Source of the DNA: CALZIK01 sp945787635
GTDB taxonomy: Bacteria; Acidobacteriota; Thermoanaerobaculia; Multivoradales; JAHEKO01
Direction of reading: 5' to 3'
Assembly: GCA_947259725.1 (NCBI GenBank)
Contig: CAMYNM010000012.1
Coordinates: 34,136 to 98,135 of the forward strand
DNA length: 64,000 nucleotides
Position 1 is the first letter of the stretch. Each line of letters starts with the position of its first letter. This document shows, in pieces, positions 18,122-26,690 of the stretch. Under the pieces are notes generated by a model. It searched no databases. It was given only the letters and a program-made list of their open reading frames with translations, and had not been told where the DNA came from. The position numbers and the translations under genes were made by a program.

Positions 18122-18982
18122 TCAGCGACGCGGCACGGCGGCAGGAGCGACGCGCTCGACCGAACGGCTGAGCTCTTCGTAGATCGAAACACAGCGCTCG
18201 ACGTGCCCGCGCCAGTCTCGTTCGGCGGGAAATGAGGTCACGGCCGGAACCTCGGAGTTGTCCGGCACGAGACCCTGGCTGTCGAGGACCGCGCTGTAGA
18301 GATGTCGATGGCGCCCGCCGAGATTGTCGAGCTCGACCTGCGGGCAGGGGCGCCAATCGAGCATCGACGGCTCAAAGGGGAGCCCGAGCGCCGCGAAGAG
18401 CTCGGGGAAGACTTCTTCCGGCTGATTGCGAAAGTCGGAGGAATCGATCAGGAGATGTGCCACTCCTTCGCGCCGGCACCAATCGATTTGCTCGCGCAGG
18501 AGCTCCCAACCCGATTCGATTCGGGGGAAAAGCGGGTCTTCGCCGACTTCTCGCTTCTTTCTCATGCGCGAGGCAATGCTCGAGCGGGGATCCCGCATGA
18601 GGAAGACCAGGGGGCGCGTAGCGATCGCGGCGAGCAGAGGGAAGTTCTCTCCAGCCTGGTAAGGCATCTCTTTGAGGACCAACGCCCGGCCGCCACTGCC
18701 GGTATGGACGTTTTTCAGAGTGTCGAGATCGAGAGGGCGGGAGAGTTTGCCTGTGACTTCCTTGAGATCGGCGTCGTCGTAGTAGGTGGTCTCAAAGGGT
18801 TCGTGACAGTAGTAGCGGATCGACGGCTGCTCCCAGAAGACTCGGGCCAGAGCGGTCGAGCTGCACCGGGGCGGCGACACGATCGCGAAGATGTCCGAAT
18901 ACGCTCCGAGAGCTTCGGATAGGGCCTTGGGCAGCTGGTCTCTCTCGTAATCGAACACCGAGTCACTCTCCGCGGGCGTCAC
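18122..18982 (-). CDS. Sulfotransferase family protein
   Basis: This 286-residue cytosolic-type sulfotransferase has the PAPS 5'-phosphosulfate-binding loop IVSPPRCSSTALARVFW near residue 35-50 and the 3'-phosphate-binding segment FLMRDPRSSIASR in the middle. These motifs and the size fit branched-chain-amino-acid-aminotransferase-associated or plant-like small sulfotransferases. The acceptor is unknown. The start is GTG at 18982, and in-frame GTGs a few codons later cannot be excluded. It is upstream of the ridA-like gene on the opposite side of a 110-bp gap and probably has its own promoter. Confidence 0.83.
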   Translation of the reverse strand: MTPAESDSVFDYERDQLPKALSEALGAYSDIFAIVSPPRCSSTALARVFWEQPSIRYYCHEPFETTYYDDADLKEVTGKLSRPLDLDTLKNVHTGSGGRALVLKEMPYQAGENFPLLAAIATRPLVFLMRDPRSSIASRMRKKREVGEDPLFPRIESGWELLREQIDWCRREGVAHLLIDSSDFRNQPEEVFPELFAALGLPFEPSMLDWRPCPQVELDNLGGRHRHLYSAVLDSQGLVPDNSEVPAVTSFPAERDWRGHVERCVSIYEELSRSVERVAPAAVPRR

Positions 18983-19091
18983 TGTACCAGCCTCGAGGCT
19001 CGGTCGTCGGGCAATGCTCGAGCGCGGCCAAGCAACGCCGCCCAGCGGGATGCTGGCGGCGCGAATGTAAAGGAGGTTACCGCAAAGGCCA

Positions 19092-19487
19092 CTAGTCGTC
19101 GTCGACGACGGCGTCGGCCTCGATCTCGACCAGCATCTCGGCGGAGATCAGCCGGCTGACCTCGACCAGTGTGCAGGCCGGCCTGATGTCCCCGAAAAAC
19201 TCGCCGTGGGCTCGGCCGACGTCCTCCCAGTGGTTGATGTCGACAACGTAGATCCGGGTCCTGACGACGTCCTCGAGCGTCGCGCCGGCGCGTTTGAGGG
19301 CCGATTCGACGTTGCGCAGCGCCTGTTTCGCCTGTTCGTAGGCATCGAGGCGCTCGCCCACGATGCGGCCGTCGGGCCCAGTGGCGGTGGTGCCGGCAAC
19401 GTGGACGAAAGGACCAACGCGCACCGCTCTGGAATAGCCGACGATCGGCTCCCAAGGGGCTTGGGAACCGAAATTCTGTCGCTTCAT
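19092..19487 (-). CDS. RidA/YjgF family protein lacking the catalytic Arg
   Basis: This 131-residue RidA superfamily protein has the typical YSRAVRVGPFVHVAGTTA start and a MLVEIEADAVV end. In imine deaminases of the RidA subfamily the active-site Arg lies in PARxxVxV. Here the equivalent is PACTLVEV, with Cys in place of Arg, so classical 2-aminoacrylate deaminase activity is unlikely. Such Arg-less members (Rid4-7-like) have other or unknown roles. The ATG at 19487 has AAGGAGA upstream and overlaps the stop of the hydrolase gene by 4 bp, showing translational coupling. Confidence 0.88.
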   Translation of the reverse strand: MKRQNFGSQAPWEPIVGYSRAVRVGPFVHVAGTTATGPDGRIVGERLDAYEQAKQALRNVESALKRAGATLEDVVRTRIYVVDINHWEDVGRAHGEFFGDIRPACTLVEVSRLISAEMLVEIEADAVVDDD

Positions 19488-20191
19488 GTCGTCTCCTTGT
19501 CGAGGATCTCCCGGATCCAATCGAGAGTGACCGAAACCAGTTCATCGAAAGCGTCGTCAGGGGATCGGCCGCTGCGTTTGAGAACCTGAAACGAGTGGTC
19601 GCCGCCCTCGACCACATGGAGGCGGGCACGGTCGCCCAACCGCGCGATCACCGGCTCGAGAAGGGCAAGATCAGCCAGCCGGTCCCGGGTTCCCTGCAGA
19701 AAGAGCATTGGCCGGCGAACTTCGTCCAGATGGTCGGCCCGCTCGGTGCCGGGCTTGCCCGCCGGATGGAGGGGAAAGCCGAGAAAGACCAGGCCACGCA
19801 GATCGGGCATGGGGCGTGTGGCCTCGGCTCGGGACGTCATTCGACCGCCCATCGACTTGCCCCCGGCGAAGACCGGCAGCCCCTCGGCGAGCTCTCGGGC
19901 GGCCTCGACCGCAGAGCGGACGGTGGCCTCGAGAATCGGCGCGAAATCGGGTCGCCGGCGCACGCCGGTCCGGGTCGCCGTTTCCATGTACGGGAAGTGA
20001 TAGCGAAGCGTCGCGACGCCGCCCTCGGCGAGGCGATCGGCGAAGGACTCCAGGAACGGGTGCGTCATCCCGGCGCCGGCGCCGTGGCCCAGCACCAGGA
20101 GGCTCGAGGCGTCGTTCGGTCGAAGCAGGAGGCCTGAGACCTCTCCGCGGCTCGCCGTCGCGCAAAAACGAACCTTGGCTGCGGATTTCAT
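19484..20191 (-). CDS. Alpha/beta hydrolase (KANL3/Tex30-like)
   Basis: This 235-residue alpha/beta-hydrolase has the oxyanion region LVLGHGAGAGMTHPF, the nucleophile elbow GGKSMGGRM with the catalytic Ser, an acid-region LFLQGTRDRLAD and the catalytic His in VEGGDHSFQVLKRSG. This set matches the short KANL3/Tex30-like hydrolase family (Abhydrolase_11), whose substrate is unknown. ATG 20191 was chosen; a TTG three codons upstream is less likely. Its stop overlaps the start of the ridA-like gene (ATGA), so the two form one unit. Confidence 0.87.
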   Translation of the reverse strand: MKSAAKVRFCATASRGEVSGLLLRPNDASSLLVLGHGAGAGMTHPFLESFADRLAEGGVATLRYHFPYMETATRTGVRRRPDFAPILEATVRSAVEAARELAEGLPVFAGGKSMGGRMTSRAEATRPMPDLRGLVFLGFPLHPAGKPGTERADHLDEVRRPMLFLQGTRDRLADLALLEPVIARLGDRARLHVVEGGDHSFQVLKRSGRSPDDAFDELVSVTLDWIREILDKETT

Positions 20192-20229
20192 CGAAGACAA
20201 TTCAGCAGGAAGAGACGCGGGCTTCGATC

Positions 20230-21117
20230 CTATCGAGTGACGGCCTGCCGTCTGGCGCCGATCTGCGAGTCGAGCCAGTCTCCCACGATCGGCCAGAGCG
20301 TCTTCTCGAAGCGCTCTCGGAAGAAGCCGAAGTGTCCGACGGACTGTGCCCCCACGTCTGCCGGCGACAGATGCAGGTGTTCGCGGTCGGCATTGGGAAA
20401 ACGTTCGAGCATGTCGGTCACCGAGACCTCCGGGGCGTAGGCGTCGTCGGTGAAGCTGAGCGCGAGGATCGGGAGCGCGAGGGCTTCGTAGGATGGCTTC
20501 CGTCCGGCCTCCCGAAGGAGATAGTCACGGTGCCGGCCCCACGAGGCCCATTCGAGTGCGACCCCGGCCGGCAGATCCTCGCTGAACCGCAAGAGCTTCG
20601 CCGGAAAGTAGCCGAAGAGGCGGGTCGCGAGGGGCAGCAGCAGGTGCCAGAATGGCCAAGCCCGAAGCCGCCCCGATCCCGCGAAGTGCCCCCAGTAGCC
20701 GCTTTGAGCCGCAATCATCACGGCGGCTCGAATGCTGGCGGCCGAGGGCACGAGTCCGAGACCCTGCCCGCCGAAGCTGTGGCCGACGAGCAGTACCGGC
20801 GTGCCGGGCCAGCAGCGCTCCAAGTGGGCCAGGACACCTTCGGTATCTCGGGCTGCCCAGTCCGTCATGGTGGCACGAAAGCCGCGCAGCGAGCGTCGAT
20901 AGGCGGGCGGCCTGGATTCACCGATGCCGCGGTAGTCGAAGGTAACCGCGCGCATTCCCCTGGTGTTCAGGTACTCGGCGAAGGGCTGGTAGTAGCGGCG
21001 GCGCACGCCGGTTGCCGGATTGACGATCACGCTGGCCCGGCTGGTCGGCTCGAGGGGCTCGAACAAGGATGCTGCGAGCTCGAATCCGTCCGCGGCCGCG
21101 ATGGGGAGATCCGTCAT
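20230..21117 (-). CDS. Alpha/beta hydrolase, serine aminopeptidase-like
   Basis: This 295-residue hydrolase has the nucleophile motif LLVGHSFGGQG near residue 110, VIVNPATGVRRRYYQPFAEY with TFDYRGIGES before it, and a plausible acid LSFTDDAYAP and His SVGHFGFFRE near the C-terminus. Proteins of this layout are usually annotated as alpha/beta-fold or hydrolase_4/S33 proteins, and the substrate is not known. The ATG lies 86 bp from the divergent nucleotide-transporter-like gene, so the two share a promoter region. The next gene downstream is the KANL3-like hydrolase, with a 38-bp gap. Confidence 0.85.
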   Translation of the reverse strand: MTDLPIAAADGFELAASLFEPLEPTSRASVIVNPATGVRRRYYQPFAEYLNTRGMRAVTFDYRGIGESRPPAYRRSLRGFRATMTDWAARDTEGVLAHLERCWPGTPVLLVGHSFGGQGLGLVPSAASIRAAVMIAAQSGYWGHFAGSGRLRAWPFWHLLLPLATRLFGYFPAKLLRFSEDLPAGVALEWASWGRHRDYLLREAGRKPSYEALALPILALSFTDDAYAPEVSVTDMLERFPNADREHLHLSPADVGAQSVGHFGFFRERFEKTLWPIVGDWLDSQIGARRQAVTR

Positions 21118-21161
21118 CGAGGCTGAGCTTAACGGGGTCGGGCCTCCAGGAACCTGGGCCT

Positions 21162-21167
21162 ATAATG
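21162..21167 (+). promoter_or_regulatory. Possible -10 box of the transporter operon
   Basis: A perfect TATAAT lies 37 bp before the start codon of the transporter-HEAT gene, just after a small CCAGG-AA-CCTGG dyad. No good -35 hexamer is seen at the right distance, so an activator may be needed. Confidence 0.4.
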
Positions 21168-21203
21168 AGACCTTGGACCAAAAGATCCGCATCCGGGGAG
21201 CCG

Positions 21204-24038
21204 ATGTTCGGAACCGACTCAGATTCTGAAGGCGCCGCACGCGCGCCGGCTCTGTTGACGCTTCTCAGAGCCACCGGAGTCGACATGCGCCCGGGCGAAG
21301 GACGCGTGGCGGTCCTTTTGTTTCTTGGCTTTTTCTTCTCGCTGATCTTCCAGTACGTCGCCAAGACGGTTCGCCAGGCTTCGTATCTTGACTCGTTTGG
21401 CGCCGAGAGCCTGCCGTGGGTCTATCTGCTCGTGCCCCTGGTCTCTCTTCCGGGGGTGCTGATCTACGAGGCTCTGCTGCGCAAGCACCCTCCCACGAAG
21501 GTTTTGGCGATCACCTGCCTCGCTACGGCCGCAGGACTTGCTCTCTTCTGGGTCCTGTTCAGCCTCAGCGCCGCTTGGGTGCCTTTCGTCTTCTACCTCT
21601 GGGTGACGGTCGCGATCGGCATCAACCTGAGCCTGGTCTGGGCGGTCGCGGGCGTCGTCCTCGACGCCCGGCAGGCCAAGCGTCTGTTCGGATTCCTCGG
21701 GGCTGGCGCCATCGTCGGAGGGATCGCCGGAGGGCAGATCGCGAGATTGGTCTCGATTGCCTTCGGCGTGCGAGCCACCCTGCTGACCGCCGCCCTGGCG
21801 CTGGTGATCGCCGCGGCCTGCTCCTACGCGGCCGGAGCCGGTCGGGTTGCGTTTGCCGACGCCGGCAAGCAGAAGGGGCGTCAGGCAGTTCATGGGATCG
21901 AAGAAGTGCGTCGCTCGCCGCTTTTGCGGCGGCTGGCAACGGTGTTGATGCTGTCGATGATCGCCGCTCAGATCATCGATCTGCAGTTCAACTGGGTCGT
22001 CGAGCAGGCGACGACGGGCTTGGCCAACCGCGCGGCCTTCTTTGGCAACTTCTACAGCGTCATGGGAATCGCTGCGGCGATCTTCCAGATCTTCTGGACC
22101 GGCCGGATTCACCGTTCGCTGGGCGTCGGTTTCGCGTTGCGCGTGTTGCCCTCCTCGTTGATCGCCGGCACCGCCATGGTGTTTCTGGCGGCGACTTTCT
22201 GGCCCGCCGCGCTACTCGTGGCAGGCTTGGCGCTCAAGGTCGGAGAGAACGGCATTCGCTACTCGCTCGATCAATCGACACGGGAGCTCTTGTTCGTGCC
22301 GGTGCCGGAGAAGGCTCGGATGCGGGCCAAAGCGGTGATCGACGTTCTGCTACAACGCGGCGCCAAAGGCCTTGCGGCCGTTCTGTTGCTCCCGGTGGCG
22401 CTGGGCTGGTTGTCGCCGGTGCGCGCCGGTTGGCTGAATCTAGCCGTTCTGGCGCTCTGGCTGCTGCTACTGCCGGGCCTCTACCGGGAGTACGTGCAGG
22501 CGTTTCGGCGGCGATTGCAGGAGCGCGAATCCGAGGGTGCGATGCCGATCGACTTCACCGACGCGTCGACCCTGGAGATTCTGGTCGAGTCGCTGGGCAG
22601 CCAAGATCCCCGGCAGGTCCTGCATAGCCTCGACCTGCTTGCCGCCAACGGCCGCGGCCGGCTGGTGCCGCCTCTCCTGCTCTATCATGACGACGCGGAG
22701 GTGCGGTCCCGCACTCTCGAGATCCTGGCCAAGGCGGGACGCAGCGACGCCCTGCCGCTTATCGAGCGTCGGTTGGGAGACGAGCACCCGGATGTGAGAG
22801 CGATCGCGATTCGGGTTCTGGCCGACCTTCAGCACGGCGACGTCGGGGAGCTCATGGAGCCCCGCCTTCATGATTCGGACCCCGCGATCCGCGCGGCCGC
22901 GATCGCTTGTCTGGCGAGCTCGAACGGCGAGCGGGTGCCCGCGGCCGCCGCCGCTGCGCTCCACGACATGTTGAGCGACGCGGACCCGCGGCCCCGGATC
23001 CAGGGGGCTCGCTGCCTGGGCGCGATTCCAGAGCCGCTCTTTCGGGAACAGCTCGTGCAGCTTCTGTACGATCGCGATTGGAGGGTCGTGAGTGAGGCGA
23101 TCGGCTCGGTGCGCCGAAGGGTGCAGCGAGACGGCTGGACGCCGATCTATCTTCCGACCTTAATCAGCCTGCTTGGCAATCGAAGGCTCAAGCACAGCGT
23201 GCGCGAGGCCCTGGTGGCACTCGGCGAGCAGGTGCTTCCCTCCCTCGTGCACTTCCTGAATGACCCGGACGAGCAGATCTGGGTCCGTCGGGCGCTGCCC
23301 AACACCATCGCCTTGGTCGAATGTCGCGGCGCATCCGGTGAGCTGTTCGCGAACCTCTCGCATCAACGGGACCCGTTTCTGCGGCGCAAGATCATCGAGG
23401 CTCTAAGCACGGTGCGAGGCAACGTCTCCGGCGAGGTATCCCACGAAGCGGCCGGCGAACAGATTCGGGTCGAAGTGCGGCGGTACTTCAAGCGGCTCGC
23501 CGATCTTTCGGCTCTGTCCACGGGGAAGGCCTCGCCCCGCGCGACGCTACTTCTCGAGCAGCTGCTGGACTCGAGAGCGGAAAGTCACCTGCGCAACATT
23601 TTCGGCCTCTTGAGCCTGCTCTACCCGCCCGAGCACATCCGGGCCGCCCATCGGAGCTTGAGCTTGCGCGGCGGGCAGACCCGCGCGCACGCCCTGGAGT
23701 ATCTAGACAATACGCTGGAAGGCGGCATGCGACGAGACGTGATGGCGGTTCTGGACGAACGGGGCGTGGCCGAGAAGCTACACGACGTGGGGTTGCGGCT
23801 CGGAGTCCGGAAGGTGTCCGGTACGGAAGTCCTCAGCCGCTGCCTCGAGACCGACGATCGGGAGGATGAGGACTGGTCGTTCTTTACCGTCGCGGCGCTG
23901 CTCGCGGTTCATAATGCCGACGAGCGGTCTCGGATGGCAGAGGTCGAGAGGCTGACGTCGGACGAGAATACTTTTGTCGCCCAGACCGCGACCTGGGTGA
24001 AGGCGCGCATGTCGGGACGACGCGAGGTGGAATCGTGA
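21204..24038 (+). CDS. Npt1/Npt2-like transporter fused to HEAT repeats
   Basis: This 944-residue protein has about 12 TM helices in residues 30-430. The start resembles nucleotide translocases and related MFS-like proteins (GFFFSLIFQYVAKTVRQASY, YLWVTVAIGINLSLVWAVAG, RLFGFLGAGAIVGGIAGGQI). From about 450 to 760 it is soluble and made of HEAT-like units, for example PDVRAIAIRVLADLQHGDVG and DPAIRAAAIACLASSNGE. A further alpha-helical tail follows. The first part is likely a carrier for ATP/ADP or another phosphorylated solute, by family resemblance only. ATG 21204 has GGGGAG upstream; longer open frames into the divergent gene are not used. It overlaps the next gene by 4 bp. Confidence 0.85.
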   Translation: MFGTDSDSEGAARAPALLTLLRATGVDMRPGEGRVAVLLFLGFFFSLIFQYVAKTVRQASYLDSFGAESLPWVYLLVPLVSLPGVLIYEALLRKHPPTKVLAITCLATAAGLALFWVLFSLSAAWVPFVFYLWVTVAIGINLSLVWAVAGVVLDARQAKRLFGFLGAGAIVGGIAGGQIARLVSIAFGVRATLLTAALALVIAAACSYAAGAGRVAFADAGKQKGRQAVHGIEEVRRSPLLRRLATVLMLSMIAAQIIDLQFNWVVEQATTGLANRAAFFGNFYSVMGIAAAIFQIFWTGRIHRSLGVGFALRVLPSSLIAGTAMVFLAATFWPAALLVAGLALKVGENGIRYSLDQSTRELLFVPVPEKARMRAKAVIDVLLQRGAKGLAAVLLLPVALGWLSPVRAGWLNLAVLALWLLLLPGLYREYVQAFRRRLQERESEGAMPIDFTDASTLEILVESLGSQDPRQVLHSLDLLAANGRGRLVPPLLLYHDDAEVRSRTLEILAKAGRSDALPLIERRLGDEHPDVRAIAIRVLADLQHGDVGELMEPRLHDSDPAIRAAAIACLASSNGERVPAAAAAALHDMLSDADPRPRIQGARCLGAIPEPLFREQLVQLLYDRDWRVVSEAIGSVRRRVQRDGWTPIYLPTLISLLGNRRLKHSVREALVALGEQVLPSLVHFLNDPDEQIWVRRALPNTIALVECRGASGELFANLSHQRDPFLRRKIIEALSTVRGNVSGEVSHEAAGEQIRVEVRRYFKRLADLSALSTGKASPRATLLLEQLLDSRAESHLRNIFGLLSLLYPPEHIRAAHRSLSLRGGQTRAHALEYLDNTLEGGMRRDVMAVLDERGVAEKLHDVGLRLGVRKVSGTEVLSRCLETDDREDEDWSFFTVAALLAVHNADERSRMAEVERLTSDENTFVAQTATWVKARMSGRREVES

Positions 24039-24466
24039 AGCAACTAACCAGAATCGAGACCGTAGTGTTCCTCCAGAAGGTCGATCTTTTTTCGGCCTGT
24101 TCGGCGGAACAGATCTTGCGAATCTCCGGGATTGTGAATCAGGAAAGCTTCGATTCCGGCGAAAGCATCTACCAGGCGAACGATCCCGCCGAGTGCATGT
24201 ACTGCGTCGTGGACGGCACGGTGGAGCTGCGCGGCACCGCCCAGGCGGTGCGGACTCTCTCGAGCCCGGACACCTTCGGGGTCAAGGAGATCTTGAGCGG
24301 CAGGCTGCGCGAGCAGCACGCGGTGGCCGGCGAGACCCTTCGGGTGCTCAAGATCGACGCCGACGACCTCTTCGATCTGCTGGCCAACAACATCGAGATC
24401 GTCAAGGCTCTGTTCCGGCGGTTGCTGGACGCCGGGAGGCCGGTTGTGGGAGCGGCCCAGGCGTGA
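24035..24466 (+). CDS. Cyclic nucleotide-binding domain protein
   Basis: This 143-residue single cNMP-binding (CAP effector-type) domain has FLQKVDLFSACSAEQILRIS, the beta-roll YQANDPAECMYCVVDGTVEL and the region TFGVKEILSGRLREQHAVA where the phosphate-binding cassette falls. There is no DNA-binding or catalytic domain, so it must act as a sensor or partner. The GTG start overlaps the stop of the transporter-HEAT gene (GTGA), and its own stop overlaps the next start. Proteins of this type commonly accompany HEAT-repeat Npt-like transporters and may regulate them. Binding of a cyclic nucleotide is not certain, because the usual RxA pair in the cassette is not obvious. Confidence 0.83.
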   Translation: MKQLTRIETVVFLQKVDLFSACSAEQILRISGIVNQESFDSGESIYQANDPAECMYCVVDGTVELRGTAQAVRTLSSPDTFGVKEILSGRLREQHAVAGETLRVLKIDADDLFDLLANNIEIVKALFRRLLDAGRPVVGAAQA

Positions 24467-26667
24467 GGGGGTTCGGCAGCCTGCGCGTCGCGTGCGCCTT
24501 TTTGGCGCTTCTGTGGCTGGTGGCGCCGGGTGTCGCCCAAGAGGCGCCACGGCGGATTGTCGCGGTGGGCGACGTTCACGGCAGCCCGGGCGCGTTTCGA
24601 GCGATTCTCGAAACAGCCGGCCTGGTGGACGGAAGCGGGGATTGGATCGGCGGCGACTCTGTGCTGGTGCAGACCGGAGACCTGCTCGACCGTGGCACCG
24701 AGATTCGAGCGCTTCTGGACTACATGCGGCGACTCGAGCGCTCTGCATCCGAGAACGGCGGCCGACTCGTGTCGCTGCTCGGCAACCACGAGGTCTACAA
24801 TCTGATCGGGTTTTTCGACTATCAGTCCACGCCGCTTCCGGCATTTACCGAGATTGCCGCCGACTTTGCCGACGAGAGCTCGGAGAAGACCCGCAAGCGC
24901 GCTTACAAGGAGTGGGGCGCCTGGTCACGGCGCTACCGGGGCTGCGGAACCATGACCAAGGACCAGTGGATGGCTCTGCATCCGCTCGGTTTCATCGAGT
25001 ATCTGGAGGCGCTTTCGCCCCGAGGCGAGTACGGCCGGTGGCTTCGGGACCGACGTGTGGTCGCCAACGTCGGCGGCACGCTCTTTTTGCACGGCGGGCT
25101 GAGCCCCGCGCTGGCGACGACCGGCCCGAGCTCGATCGAGAAGCTCAACGAGGCCGCGGCGGAGGAGCTGCGCCGCTTCGACCAGGACCGGGAGATTCTC
25201 GAGGCCGAGGGCATCACGCTGCCGTTTTCGACCCTCGGAGAGGTCTACTGCGCGATGGCCCATGAGACCCGGGCCGAGCCCGCCGGCAGTCTGTCGCCCG
25301 CCGGCATGCTTCACAAGCGGCGGCTCGAGGAGATTAGCGGCCGGCTGCCGAGCACCGAGGCCTGGTTGCTGCTTCACGCCGACGGGCCTGTTTGGTTTCG
25401 TGGATACGCGTCCTGGACCGGCGAGGAAGCCGAGGAAGGGCTGGACAAAGTCTTCGCGACTTTCGGCGGCAACCGTGTCGTCGTAGGGCACACGCCGCAG
25501 ATGGGCAACATTCTGGCCCGGTTCGAAGGTCGGGTGTTCCTGATCGACACCGCCATGGCCTACGCCGACGTGTCGAACGGCCGCCCGGCGGCGCTGGAGA
25601 TCCAGGGAGACAGCGTCTTTGCGATCTACCAGGATGCCCGGACCCGGCTGTGGCCTGCGGGTGAGGCCGAGCCTGTCCCAGAGGCCCCAGAGGCCCCAGA
25701 GGCCCCAGAGACCCGGGAGACGGTCGGGACAGCGGGCACCAACGGGCACGGTCAGGATGTGGCCGCGGCCGTGGAGAAAGCCGCGGTCCCCTCCTCCGAT
25801 GCGCCCGCCCCGGCGGCTCCGGCGCAGGCCCGCTGGTTGGGCGAGGACGGCAATCCGCTGCCGTTCGCCACCGATGAGGAGCTGCTCGAGTTCCTGGCCA
25901 CGGCGCCCGTGGTGGACCGGAGCACTGTCGGCAAGGGCATCACCAAGCCACAGCGATTGGTGCTCGAAAAGGACGGTCTTCGCGTGCGCGCGATCTTCCA
26001 CGACGTTCGGATCCGGCGCACGCGCCATCGCCTCGCCACAGGCGAGATGGTGCTGTACTTCCGTGACAGCTACGAGAACAACGTCGCCGCCTATCTGCTC
26101 AGCCGGTTGATGGGAATCAACAACGTGCCGCCGGTGACGGTGCGCAGGCTCGACGGCGAGGGCTCGATCCAGCTCTGGATCGAAGATTCCTACGACGAGG
26201 AGGAGCGCAACAAGCGCGGCTCGAAGAAGGCGCTGCCGGTACGGGTCCGGCGGCGGATCGACGATATGTGGGTCTTTGACAACCTGATCAACAACATTGA
26301 CCGCAATCAAGGCAACATGCTCTACGATTCGAGCGGCAGCTTCTGGCTGATCGACCACACGCGTTCGTTTGCCAGAGCGGAGAGGCTTCCCAGCCGAGAA
26401 CGCATCAGGCGCTGCTCCCGGAGCTTGTTCAGTGCGTTGAAGGAGCTGAACGAAGAGGACCTAACCGAGAGGCTGAGCGGCCTGGTCGACAAGTTCGAGG
26501 TGGCATCAATGCTCAAGCGCCGCGACAAGGTGGTGCAGATTCTGGAGGAGCGGATCGCCAGGCTCGGGGAAGACAAAGTGCTCTTCGAGTATGGAAGCCC
26601 CGACGACGCCGTCAGCGTCTCCTACGATCGAATCGAGATTCCCCCGAAGCCGGGAGAGGACGGATAG
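24463..26667 (+). CDS. Secreted metallophosphoesterase-kinase-like fusion
   Basis: This 734-residue protein begins with a signal peptide (residues 1-26, LRVACAFLALLWLVAPGVA). Residues 30-390 form a calcineurin-like phosphoesterase with GDVHG (D37, H39), QTGDLLDRG, LLGNHEVYNL and VVGHTPQMGN, all typical metal ligands of the bacterial PPP-like (Shewanella-type) branch. A linker with PEAPEAPEAPE follows. Residues 470-734 resemble atypical kinase domains (FAM20C/PI-kinase-like): RDSYENNVAAYLLSRLMG, FDNLINNIDRNQGNML (putative catalytic D613) and FWLIDHTRSF (metal Asp D631). The GTG overlaps the upstream stop. A combined phosphatase and kinase-like protein outside the cytoplasm is predicted; activity is inferred. 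Confidence 0.8.
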   Translation: MRGFGSLRVACAFLALLWLVAPGVAQEAPRRIVAVGDVHGSPGAFRAILETAGLVDGSGDWIGGDSVLVQTGDLLDRGTEIRALLDYMRRLERSASENGGRLVSLLGNHEVYNLIGFFDYQSTPLPAFTEIAADFADESSEKTRKRAYKEWGAWSRRYRGCGTMTKDQWMALHPLGFIEYLEALSPRGEYGRWLRDRRVVANVGGTLFLHGGLSPALATTGPSSIEKLNEAAAEELRRFDQDREILEAEGITLPFSTLGEVYCAMAHETRAEPAGSLSPAGMLHKRRLEEISGRLPSTEAWLLLHADGPVWFRGYASWTGEEAEEGLDKVFATFGGNRVVVGHTPQMGNILARFEGRVFLIDTAMAYADVSNGRPAALEIQGDSVFAIYQDARTRLWPAGEAEPVPEAPEAPEAPETRETVGTAGTNGHGQDVAAAVEKAAVPSSDAPAPAAPAQARWLGEDGNPLPFATDEELLEFLATAPVVDRSTVGKGITKPQRLVLEKDGLRVRAIFHDVRIRRTRHRLATGEMVLYFRDSYENNVAAYLLSRLMGINNVPPVTVRRLDGEGSIQLWIEDSYDEEERNKRGSKKALPVRVRRRIDDMWVFDNLINNIDRNQGNMLYDSSGSFWLIDHTRSFARAERLPSRERIRRCSRSLFSALKELNEEDLTERLSGLVDKFEVASMLKRRDKVVQILEERIARLGEDKVLFEYGSPDDAVSVSYDRIEIPPKPGEDG

Positions 26668-26690
26668 GTCGGTTCGAGTCGCGCCGCGCC

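Noticed and set aside
24193..24462. Upstream extension of the phosphatase-kinase gene
   Set aside because: It overlaps the cyclic-nucleotide-binding gene in another frame; the signal peptide begins at GTG 24463.
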